From contig DAIDKB010000020.1 of assembly GCA_027451105.1 (NCBI GenBank), positions 1-61,394 of the forward strand: DNA of 61,394 nt. Reading direction: 5' to 3'. Both the position numbers and the translations under genes were made by a program. Origin of the DNA: a bacterium (GTDB taxonomy: Bacteria > Patescibacteriota > Saccharimonadia > Saccharimonadales > Saccharimonadaceae). A model generated the notes under the pieces. That model saw only the letters and a list, made by a program, of their open reading frames with translations. It was not told where the DNA came from and searched no databases. This document shows positions 28,808 to 36,507 of the stretch, piece by piece (position 1 is the stretch's first letter; the number at the start of each line of letters is the position of its first letter).

Positions 28808-30250
28808 ATGTCTGATTCTATAGTTCGCACTCGTTTTGCGCCCAGCCCAACCGGCTATATTCACGTTGGTAATGTTCGCGCCGCACTCTTTCCCTGGCTG
28901 TTTGCGCGGGGCAACGGTGGCAAATTTATCGTACGAATCGAAGACACTGATCAAGCCAGGTATGTCGAAGGTGCTCAGGATTTAATCCTGGAGACGCTTA
29001 AGTGGCTCGGCATAGACTGGGATGAGGGTCCACAAGTTGGTGGCGACTATGGACCATACGTCCAGAGCGAGCGCGTCGAGCGCTACAAACAATGGGCACA
29101 AATACTCATTGATAAGGGCCTAGCTTATGCCGACCCTTATACTCCAGAACAGGTCGATGCCTTTCGTGCTGAAGCCAAAGCCGCTAAGCAACCCTTCCTA
29201 TTCCGTAATTTTCGACCCGAAAACCCACCAGTTTGGGACGGTTCGATGCCGCTACGTTTTAAAGTAACCGACATAAAACGCTACACCTGGAACGATCCAG
29301 TCATGGGCGAGCTTAGCGCCGGTCCCGAAGCGCTGGACGACTTTATTTTGATTAAAAGCGACGGCATGCCAACCTATAACTTTGCCCATATTGCCGATGA
29401 TAAAGACATGGAAATAACTCATGTCGTTCGCGGCTTGGAGTATATCCCGTCAATTCCAAAATACTTATCACTATACGAAGCTCTCGAGATTACACCCCCA
29501 GTACTGGTGTGTCTGCCACATATTATGGCGCCTGATGGCAAGAAGAAACTTGGCAAACGTGACGGCGCCAAAAGTGTTACCGAATACAAAAACGAGGGTA
29601 TCTTGCCAGAGGCGATGCTTAATTTCTTGGCCAGTATGGGCTGGAATGACGGCACCGAACAAGAAATTTTTAGCGTCCAGGAGCTAATCGAAAAGTTTAG
29701 TTTTGATCGCGTTCAAAGAAGTGGCGCCCGCTTTGACGAGAACAGACTGCTTTGGATGAACGGGCAGTGGATTCGTCGCCTTGATATCGACGATCTGTTT
29801 AATCGCGTCACTGATTTTTGGCCAGAGTCGGCCAAAGAGGTGGGTGATGAGCGCAAAAAACAAATCCTACAGTTAGTCCAAGACCGCCTTAAAACCTTGG
29901 CTGATTTGCCGATGCTTAGCGATTACTTCTTTACTGAGCCGACCGTAGATTGGTCAATGATTACAGACAACAAGCAGTTATCAAAGCTTTCAACCGATCA
30001 AATTGTCGATTTACTTAATGCTGCCAAAAACGAGCTTTTGGCTAGTGATTTTGACACCGACGCCATCCAGGAGTGTTTAAACCACCTGCTTGAAATTACC
30101 GGCCAAAAACCAGCCATATTGTTTAGTCTAATCCGAATTGCCGTATCGTGGGCACCGTTTAGCCCAGCGCTCAATGATACTTTAGCGGTCCTCGGTAAAA
30201 ATACGGTTATCGGTCGGATTCAGCTAGCGATTGATTCAGCGCGCCAATAG
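28808..30250 (+). CDS. gltX: glutamyl-tRNA synthetase
   Basis: A class I aminoacyl-tRNA synthetase of 480 residues that charges tRNA-Glu (and perhaps tRNA-Gln). The HIGH-like motif is PSPTGYIHVGNVRAALF, with RIEDTDQARY next, and the KMSKS-like motif is KLGKRDGA near residue 248. The C-terminal anticodon-binding helical domain is complete. TATAAT (28791-28796) ends 11 bases before the ATG without a Shine-Dalgarno. A tRNA-Glu gene is in this window at 33701. Confidence 0.95.
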   Translation: MSDSIVRTRFAPSPTGYIHVGNVRAALFPWLFARGNGGKFIVRIEDTDQARYVEGAQDLILETLKWLGIDWDEGPQVGGDYGPYVQSERVERYKQWAQILIDKGLAYADPYTPEQVDAFRAEAKAAKQPFLFRNFRPENPPVWDGSMPLRFKVTDIKRYTWNDPVMGELSAGPEALDDFILIKSDGMPTYNFAHIADDKDMEITHVVRGLEYIPSIPKYLSLYEALEITPPVLVCLPHIMAPDGKKKLGKRDGAKSVTEYKNEGILPEAMLNFLASMGWNDGTEQEIFSVQELIEKFSFDRVQRSGARFDENRLLWMNGQWIRRLDIDDLFNRVTDFWPESAKEVGDERKKQILQLVQDRLKTLADLPMLSDYFFTEPTVDWSMITDNKQLSKLSTDQIVDLLNAAKNELLASDFDTDAIQECLNHLLEITGQKPAILFSLIRIAVSWAPFSPALNDTLAVLGKNTVIGRIQLAIDSARQ

Positions 30251-30458
30251 AATCTAGCCCAAACGGGTTTTCAACGATAATTTGCCGGCCCAGGGCCAAA
30301 GTGGCCAGCAGAACCCCTTCAGCTTCAAGCAGGCTCATCTCGGCCGTATCCTGAACCTCTGCGATTATGTCATCGACTCTATCCTCTAGCCGATAAAGCT
30401 CCTCCAAGGTAGGGGACTTACAAAGCTCGGCCTTTATTAAATCAATTCTCTCGTTCAT
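30207..30458 (-). CDS. small acidic helical protein, unknown function
   Basis: An 83-residue protein rich in Glu, Leu and Ala, predicted all-helical (LEELYRLEDRVDDIIAEVQD, then LLEAEGVLLATLALG), with no known family. It overlaps the 3' end of gltX by 44 bases in the opposite direction. I keep it because a TATGAT box lies six bases before the ATG, as at the other leaderless genes, and the space from 30251 to 30458 has no other content. Confidence 0.5.
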   Translation of the reverse strand: MNERIDLIKAELCKSPTLEELYRLEDRVDDIIAEVQDTAEMSLLEAEGVLLATLALGRQIIVENPFGLDSIGALNQSLAESDR

Positions 30459-30526
30459 ATTTCTATCATAAATCTATTAACTTTAGTTACAAAGCTCAGG
30501 CGCTTTGCTATAATAACGCTTAAGCT

Positions 30527-31621
30527 ATGGAACAGGATAAAACCACCAAGTCTCTACGGTTCAAACAGTGGATACGTAAACATCGTGTCGCACTAATAAG
30601 CGTGGCTGGTATTCTGCTACTTGCCGGATTAACCGTTGGCGGTCTAATGATCTTTTTACAAAAACCTAAAACAGCCGACAAAACTACTCCGGTCGTCGTC
30701 CAACCGGTTGCGCCAAAACCAGTTCCAGTTAAATATTATTCTCCCCTGACAGGTGAGCTAGTCGCCGATGAAGCCGCCACTAAACAGCCAGTTACCGGCG
30801 TGATGATCGAAAATAGCCCCGACGCTAGGCCGCAATCTGGTCTAAAAAATAGCGGTGTTGTCTTTGAAGCTATCGCCGAAGGTGGCATCACGCGCTTTTT
30901 GGTACTATATCAGCAAGAAAAGCCTCAGTTAATCGGCCCGGTTCGCAGTATTCGCCTGTATGACGCCGAATGGCTGGCGGCCTTTAATGCCAGCATTGCT
31001 CACGTTGGCGGTAGCGCCGGCGGATTGGCTGAAGTTCGCAATGGCAGTTATCGTGACCTTGATCAGTTCTTTAATTCCCAATACTACTGGCGTTCAACTG
31101 ATCGCTATGCGCCGCATAACGTTTATACCAGTTTCGCAAAACTTGACGCCCTCAATGCTGCCAAAGGTTATACCTCGTCGTCATTTACGGGCTTCAGTCG
31201 TATCGATGCCAGCCCAAGCGCCACACCAACCGCCACCCAAATTAACGTCAATATTAGCAGTGCACTATATAACAGCAGTTACAGCTACGACAAAACTACC
31301 AACACATACCTCAGGTCGCAGGCTGGCGCGCCACATCTTGATCGCGAAAACGGCCAAATAGCACCAAGCGTAGTTGTTGTTATAAAGGTTAACGAATCAA
31401 CAGTTATGCAAGATGGTTACCGTGAAGCGATTACGACAATCGGTAGCGGCGCAGGCACTATCTTCCAAGACGGCACCGTCCAAGATGTAACTTGGCACAA
31501 AGACAGCAAACTTGGACAGCTTTACTTTACAGACGCAAACGGCAAAGACGTACCACTAGTGCGCGGCCAAACTTGGATCGCTGCCATTCCTGTCAGTAGC
31601 GGAAGTGTCACATGGCAATAG
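30527..31621 (+). CDS. DUF3048-type membrane-anchored protein
   Basis: A 364-residue protein with a basic N-terminus, one transmembrane helix at about 25-45 and an outer DUF3048 (YerB-like) domain. Typical pieces are SPLTGELV, PVTGVMIENSPDARPQSGL, VFEAIAEGGITRFLVLYQ, and IGPVRSIRLYDAEW, followed by AHVGGSAG. The family is common in Firmicutes and CPR; its biochemical role is not known. TATAAT (30509-30514) precedes the ATG by 12 bases. It overlaps the following kinase gene by ten bases and may be sensed by or coexpressed with it. Confidence 0.85.
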   Translation: MEQDKTTKSLRFKQWIRKHRVALISVAGILLLAGLTVGGLMIFLQKPKTADKTTPVVVQPVAPKPVPVKYYSPLTGELVADEAATKQPVTGVMIENSPDARPQSGLKNSGVVFEAIAEGGITRFLVLYQQEKPQLIGPVRSIRLYDAEWLAAFNASIAHVGGSAGGLAEVRNGSYRDLDQFFNSQYYWRSTDRYAPHNVYTSFAKLDALNAAKGYTSSSFTGFSRIDASPSATPTATQINVNISSALYNSSYSYDKTTNTYLRSQAGAPHLDRENGQIAPSVVVVIKVNESTVMQDGYREAITTIGSGAGTIFQDGTVQDVTWHKDSKLGQLYFTDANGKDVPLVRGQTWIAAIPVSSGSVTWQ

Positions 31622-33171
31622 ACGACCGCCAGCGCGCACCAATTCGCGAGTTTTTGCCACACCTTCGTCGCGGCGTCGCCTGGCGGATTATCCTATTCCA
31701 GGCAATTATCAGTGGGCTTCTGGCGGCCGCTTTAATCCTGACTGCAACTCTACCGATAGAATCAACACTTCTGTGGATCTTCACCGGTGCTAGTTTTGTA
31801 GTTGGCATCATCTTTGAACTAATCCTGGCCTTCCACATCGCTAGACCAACCAAATATCTGCTCGCCGCCTTAACCCATGTCGCCGGTGAACCAACAACGA
31901 CAACACCGCCAAACCCGAATGACAATCGATTTATTAAAAATGGTTTTAGCGACGCCCTGCAGACAATTTATGAGCTGGCTGGTCATGACGAAACAAAAAC
32001 CACAACAGTCGCTTTGACTAATAAAGATGCTGCAGTCGCCCCTGTAAGCGACCCAGTCAAGTCAGCACTAAATAAAACAACCTGTGGTTTCGTTGTCTTA
32101 AATCATGACCGCAAAATCACTTACCATAATAAGGCCGCTCCAATTCGAATTGACAGTGATGATGTTGAGTCATTAGAGCTGATTTTCAGTGGCGCCGACA
32201 CAATCGACAGTTGGCTGGATGAGTGCGAGCAAAACTCGGTACAGGCCGAGCATATCTGGACCCGCATTCCTAATCGGATGCCAGATGCCGAAGACAGGCG
32301 CTTTTTTGATATTGTCGCATCATATGACAAGGGGTCTGAAAATGAAACTGTCTTGACGCTCATTGACCGGACTAATTTGTACGAAATAGGCGAGCAAGAG
32401 CTTGATTTTATCGCTTTTGCTGCCCACGAGCTCCGCGGTCCGATTACGGTTATTCGGGGATATCTTGATGTCCTGCAAGACGAACTTAGTGCCGTGCTTG
32501 AACCCGACCAGCGCGAGCTGTTCCATCGTCTGACTGTATCCGCCAATCGCTTGTCGGGCTATATCAACAACATCCTGAACACCTCTAAATACGACCGTCG
32601 TCACCTTAGGGTTCATTTATCAGAAGATAAGCTAGCTGATATTTATGATACGATTCGCGACGATATGCAGCTACGCGCCGACTCACAAGGTCGCGTCCTA
32701 TCAGTTAACTTTCCAGCTGATCTCCCGACCATTGCCGCCGACCGGGCCAGTATCAGTGAGGTGCTGGGTAACTTAATCGATAATGCTATCAAATATAGCA
32801 ATGAAGGTGGGGCTATTAATGTCACGGCTAGCGTCAAAGGTGATTTTGTTGAAGTAGCCATCGAGGACTTTGGTATTGGCATGCCTGGAAACGTTGTCAG
32901 CAACCTTTTTCAAAAGTTCTATCGATCACATCGCTCACGCGAGACTGTCGCTGGTACCGGCATTGGTCTATACATCAGCAAGGGGATCATCGAATCACAT
33001 GGTGGCAACATCAGCGTTCGCAGCGAAGAAGGCAAGGGCTCGACCTTTACGGTTGCTTTGCCAATTTATTCTACCGTTGCAGACAAGCTTATTTCGGGTG
33101 ATAATAGCAATGAAGGCTTAATCGAGCACGGCAACGGCTGGATTAAAAATCATTCAATGTATAGGGGTTAA
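31612..33171 (+). CDS. sensor histidine kinase
   Basis: A 519-residue membrane kinase. Two transmembrane helices (about 24-45 and 52-75) with almost no loop outside suggest sensing in or near the membrane. A PAS-like region (about 145-260) leads to the H-box FAAHELRGPI with phospho-accepting His272, then N-box NLIDNAIKYS, G1 EDFGIGMP, F-box LFQKFYRS and G2 GTGIGLYIS. It should autophosphorylate and pass phosphate to the receiver encoded two bases downstream (33174). The start overlaps the DUF3048 gene. Confidence 0.92.
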   Translation: MAIDDRQRAPIREFLPHLRRGVAWRIILFQAIISGLLAAALILTATLPIESTLLWIFTGASFVVGIIFELILAFHIARPTKYLLAALTHVAGEPTTTTPPNPNDNRFIKNGFSDALQTIYELAGHDETKTTTVALTNKDAAVAPVSDPVKSALNKTTCGFVVLNHDRKITYHNKAAPIRIDSDDVESLELIFSGADTIDSWLDECEQNSVQAEHIWTRIPNRMPDAEDRRFFDIVASYDKGSENETVLTLIDRTNLYEIGEQELDFIAFAAHELRGPITVIRGYLDVLQDELSAVLEPDQRELFHRLTVSANRLSGYINNILNTSKYDRRHLRVHLSEDKLADIYDTIRDDMQLRADSQGRVLSVNFPADLPTIAADRASISEVLGNLIDNAIKYSNEGGAINVTASVKGDFVEVAIEDFGIGMPGNVVSNLFQKFYRSHRSRETVAGTGIGLYISKGIIESHGGNISVRSEEGKGSTFTVALPIYSTVADKLISGDNSNEGLIEHGNGWIKNHSMYRG

Positions 33172-33173
33172 TT

Positions 33174-33554
33174 ATGGCTATTCACTCAATTTTATGTATC
33201 GAAGATGACCGCTTTATCGGCGAAATGTATGTTCGTAGCCTGCAAAAGGCGGGATATGTCGTTGATTGGGTAGTTGATGGCAACGACGGCCTGATTGCCG
33301 CCCGTAACCAGTCGTATGACCTGATTTTACTTGATGTCATGTTACCCGAACGGCGCGGCACCGAAATTCTTGACGCTTTGCGCGGCGGTAGCGAAGACTT
33401 AATCCCCAACACCAAGGTAATCGTCCTGACTAACTTCGAACAAGATGATGAATCGCGTATGGCAATGCAAAAACATGCCGACGCTTATCTAATCAAGGCC
33501 GAGATTACTCCTAAAAAGCTAATCGAAGTCGTTGAACAGCTGGCGGCTAACTAG
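33174..33554 (+). CDS. single-domain response regulator
   Basis: A CheY-like receiver of 126 residues with no output domain. Acidic pocket EDD is at residues 10-12 (CIEDDRF), the phospho-acceptor is Asp54 (LLDVMLPE), Thr in VLTNFEQ and Lys in LIKAE complete the active site. AGGGGT before the ATG is the ribosome-binding site. With no DNA-binding part it must signal through protein contacts or as a phosphorelay intermediate of the upstream kinase. Confidence 0.93.
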   Translation: MAIHSILCIEDDRFIGEMYVRSLQKAGYVVDWVVDGNDGLIAARNQSYDLILLDVMLPERRGTEILDALRGGSEDLIPNTKVIVLTNFEQDDESRMAMQKHADAYLIKAEITPKKLIEVVEQLAAN

Positions 33555-33614
33555 ACATCACCAAGGTTATTTGGTAGAGTTATACAGGTTCGATTGTTTC
33601 GTACTAAAATTCGT

Positions 33615-33688
33615 TTTCATATGGATTCTTCGAACCATATGAAACCGCTTGATTCGGAAATGAAAATAAGTAAACTGATTTTCATTTC
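33615..33688 (+). repeat. two tandem hairpins before tRNA-Glu
   Basis: A 10-bp stem TTTCATATGG/CCATATGAAA (33615-33644) is followed by an 11-bp stem GAAATGAAAAT/ATTTTCATTTC (33657-33688). Neither is followed by a U-run. They may end the receiver transcript, or form part of the tRNA promoter region. Confidence 0.5.
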
Positions 33689-33700
33689 ACTCATCTTCGC

Positions 33701-33775
33701 GGTCTCATCGTCTAACGGTTAGGACACCAGGTTCTCATCCTGACAATCCGGGTTCGATTCCCGGTGAGATCACCA
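33701..33775 (+). tRNA. tRNA-Glu (anticodon CTC)
   Basis: Acceptor GGTCTCA pairs with TGAGATC, the D-arm has CTAACGGTTAGGAC, the anticodon loop TTCTCAT gives CTC, and the T-arm is CCGGG-TTCGATT-CCCGG. A discriminator A and encoded CCA end at 33775. The outermost anticodon-stem pair (C-A) is mismatched. Confidence 0.95.
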
Positions 33776-33813
33776 AAGTAAAAAGCTCTGCCATTGGTAG
33801 GGCTTTTTACTTT
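33775..33813 (+). terminator. terminator after tRNA-Glu
   Basis: A 15-bp stem (33775-33789 with 33799-33813, one G-U) with the A-run and U-run paired in the arms (AAAAAGC and GCTTTTT). Confidence 0.85.
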
Positions 33814-33919
33814 AACGAATTCTGTCAAATCTATCTGATTTTACTTATGCTTGCAGGCCGCTATGCCCGATGCAATAATACAAAAGAGACACTTGACCAC
33901 ACGCGAAGGGACACAGGAG

Positions 33920-34189
33920 ATGTCACAGGCAAGCCTAGCTTTTACTCCGCTCACGTCCGAGCAGGCAGAGCGCTACGAAGACGTCAAGAAGGTCATCAGC
34001 CGCATTGCTGACGAACCCGACGGCCTGTCGTTCATATTGAGCGCAGTTCTGCTCACCGGAGACGGCGTCCTCATCAAGCTGCACATGATGCTAGACCTAC
34101 TGCTCAGCAACGGATGGGATTCACGCGACATCGCCGGAGTCATCAACGAGCGGCCCCTCGAGTTGCACGGTTTGGTGCAGGCCACGTGA
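33920..34189 (+). CDS. GC-rich orphan mini-gene C, 89-residue helical protein
   Basis: An isolated GC-rich gene between tRNA-Glu and a leaderless gene. The product is unrecognised and helical (EQAERYEDVKKVISRIADE, then VLIKLHMMLDLLLSNGW, and DIAGVINERPLELHGL). The frame is open from 33851, but the ATG at 33920 has GAAGGG about ten bases upstream. A weak promoter (CTGTCA, 18 bases, TATGCT) precedes it. The leader contains AGACACTTGA (33887-33896), a perfect complement of TCAAGTGTCT (34205-34214) in the left arm of the terminator. Confidence 0.6.
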   Translation: MSQASLAFTPLTSEQAERYEDVKKVISRIADEPDGLSFILSAVLLTGDGVLIKLHMMLDLLLSNGWDSRDIAGVINERPLELHGLVQAT

Positions 34190-34206
34190 CCTAGCGAACT
34201 CGGCTC

Positions 34207-34256
34207 AAGTGTCTTTGGCCGCCCTAAAATGGGCGGCCTCTGACACTTTTATTTTC
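34207..34256 (+). terminator. intrinsic terminator of mini-gene C
   Basis: AAGTGTC/GACACTT and GGCCGCCC/GGGCGGCC stems separated by a small internal loop, followed by TTATTTT. The left arm is also complementary to the leader of mini-gene C. Confidence 0.85.
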
Positions 34257-34271
34257 TGGTACAATAACGAC

Positions 34272-35321
34272 ATGATTGATTTGCAAATTAAGCAGAGTTG
34301 GCTAGAAAAAAGTAGCGAAAGCGCACTTGAAGAATTCAAATCAGCACTCGTCTCAGCCCTTAACAGCCTCCCTGTCGATAGGCACGCTCAAAATCGGTGG
34401 ATGATTACCAAAATATCGGAAGGCGACGAGGCCGCCCTGGTGTATGACGAACGTCCACTTTTATACCTAAAAATTGCAGATAATCTATTGCATATTCGTT
34501 CAGATGACTACGAGATAGCGCGCTTTGATGACATTATTTATGCAATACGCTACGTCGCCAATCATTTATCGTTGGCTGTATATTCCAGCCAACACCACGG
34601 CGCACGTTTGCCGCAGGCGGCGAGTCTTGCCTTGGACCACACCTTTTTTGATCGCAGTAAGGACTTGCGGGACTTTTTCGAAAAGTCAGACTTTATTCCT
34701 CGCTTTGCTATAACTCATTTCGAAAATCTGCAAGACGGACGGCAAATCCTAGCAATCTATCCACCTTATTACGCCGAGAACAAACTCGATGGATCGATTC
34801 ATATCCTTAACGATAAAATGCTGAACTATGTCAGCAAAAAAGACAACCAGACTTTAAGCAACGAATTCTCGTATAAGGTCGCTAGCTCTATGCAGGATTT
34901 CGCGCGAAAGTACGATCTTGGCTTGGTGCCAATAAGTTTTTACCAGAATTACGGAATTCCAACCAAGATTATCAACGAAACCTATTTCGACGCTTTCCAC
35001 ATTAACCGTAAAGTGTTTATCGACCCATACGTTTGGGATTTCGACGACGAACATGACCACCGTTATTATGCGAACATTGAAACCGGAAGGCACCTCATGG
35101 ATAAGGTAAGAAGTGGTGAAAACTTAGATGACGCGATTTGCCGGACACTTAAAGAAGAGTTAAAGGTTGCCGATGATTACATTGGTGCCCGAATTTGGGA
35201 TGTCGAATTCGACAGAGATAAAGAGGGGATTCTAACGCCCCGCCTAAAGATCAATGTTTTCGTTAACGGCATGACCGAGCAACAACGCAGTCAAGGCCAC
35301 GACTGGGTTTCGGCTCGCTGA
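34272..35321 (+). CDS. protein of unknown function with degenerate Nudix-like box
   Basis: A 349-residue soluble protein. Most of it is not recognised (YPPYYAENKLDGSIHI, IDPYVWDFDDEHDHRYY). Near the C-terminus GENLDDAICRTLKEELKV resembles a Nudix box, keeping R-x-L-x-E-E-L but lacking the first Glu and the final Gly, so it may not hydrolyse nucleotides. The open frame begins at 34209, but TACAAT at 34260-34265 lies six bases before the ATG at 34272 and inside the longer frame, so I use 34272 as a leaderless start. Confidence 0.6.
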   Translation: MIDLQIKQSWLEKSSESALEEFKSALVSALNSLPVDRHAQNRWMITKISEGDEAALVYDERPLLYLKIADNLLHIRSDDYEIARFDDIIYAIRYVANHLSLAVYSSQHHGARLPQAASLALDHTFFDRSKDLRDFFEKSDFIPRFAITHFENLQDGRQILAIYPPYYAENKLDGSIHILNDKMLNYVSKKDNQTLSNEFSYKVASSMQDFARKYDLGLVPISFYQNYGIPTKIINETYFDAFHINRKVFIDPYVWDFDDEHDHRYYANIETGRHLMDKVRSGENLDDAICRTLKEELKVADDYIGARIWDVEFDRDKEGILTPRLKINVFVNGMTEQQRSQGHDWVSAR

Positions 35322-35388
35322 TTACATAGATACACATCTATGTAAGCCTTCCACACGATTTATTTTGTTGCCATGCAAGCCATAGTTC

Positions 35389-36330
35389 CTACAAATGCTT
35401 ATTCAAAAACGCAATCATCTGCGCTTCAATCGCGTTCAAACTTGGCTGGCTTTGCGCTGTAAAGTAGTGGTTACCATTCTTTACGCCAACTAGGGTGGCG
35501 TCAACTCCAGCAGCCTTCAGTCGAGCCTCAAAATTAAGCGACTGGGCATAATAGACGGTGCGGTCATTCAAGCCGTGAAAAATCAAAAACGGCGGTGCGC
35601 CGCGCAGGTCAGCGAATAGGGGACTGGCTTGACGAGCTAATACCTCGTCCTTGGCCGTTCCCAGATAGTCGATAGCCCACTTGTCCGGTGTCGGTTTTCT
35701 GGTAACCTGTGCCCAGACATCAGCTGGGCCGTAAAAATCAACAACGGCTTTAATCTGTTTTTTATATGGAGAGGTCAGGGCGGCCATTGATGCCAGCTGA
35801 CCGCCAGCGCTATCGCCCATGATGGCGAACTTAGTCATGTTGATATTAAGTGTCTTCGTATTAGCGTTCAGATACGAAATTGCACAGTCGATATCTTTAT
35901 TTTGAGCAGGATAGGTAAATTGCGGAGCTAGGCGATAGTTAATACTTATAAAAGTCATGCCGTGTCTAACGACTTCTGCGCCATAGTCGGCGACAAATGG
36001 ATTCGACTTGTCGCCACCAATCCAGCCACCACCGTGCACATACATAACAACCGTTGTTGGAGTATCGATATTTTTTGGGGCATAGACGTCCAGCTTTTGC
36101 ATCCGGTCAAGACCGCTGCAATAGGGCAGGTTAGCTCTTTTGTTAGCCACCGTTGTCATACTTGGATCAATTACAAAATTATAATATGCCGAATAATAGA
36201 AGTCGCTGATATCTTCTCGAAACGACGACGAAAGAATATACAGAAGCACCATCGCCAAGACTGCCACCCCTACAACAATGACCACCCCTAGTGAAATTTG
36301 TTTTTTAGAGTATTTTTTTATATTGACCAT
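35389..36330 (-). CDS. membrane-anchored alpha/beta hydrolase (esterase/lipase, HGGG family)
   Basis: A 313-residue enzyme with a basic N-terminus, one transmembrane anchor (about 12-35) and an outer hydrolase domain of the hormone-sensitive lipase/BD-FAE type. The oxyanion motif is VHGGGWIGGDK, the nucleophile is in GDSAGGQ, the acid in HGLNDRTV and the His in GNHYF. It likely hydrolyses an ester outside the membrane. Four start codons in a row (TTG, ATG, ATG, ATG) follow a TATAAT box; only the last, at 36330, has the eight-base gap seen elsewhere. Confidence 0.87.
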   Translation of the reverse strand: MVNIKKYSKKQISLGVVIVVGVAVLAMVLLYILSSSFREDISDFYYSAYYNFVIDPSMTTVANKRANLPYCSGLDRMQKLDVYAPKNIDTPTTVVMYVHGGGWIGGDKSNPFVADYGAEVVRHGMTFISINYRLAPQFTYPAQNKDIDCAISYLNANTKTLNINMTKFAIMGDSAGGQLASMAALTSPYKKQIKAVVDFYGPADVWAQVTRKPTPDKWAIDYLGTAKDEVLARQASPLFADLRGAPPFLIFHGLNDRTVYYAQSLNFEARLKAAGVDATLVGVKNGNHYFTAQSQPSLNAIEAQMIAFLNKHL

Positions 36331-36507
36331 CATCATCAATTATAGCTTATTTAAAGTGTTCTAATTGATTGTCAATATGCTTGCATAAAATAATCATAAA
36401 CGTCATAATAACCTCTAGAAAACAGTTCTAAAAAGTAGGGGGCAACCATTCAGCCAGTCAGTCTAAACCGTTTTTGGCACCGCCGTATCTGCGAAGCGGC
36501 TATTTTA

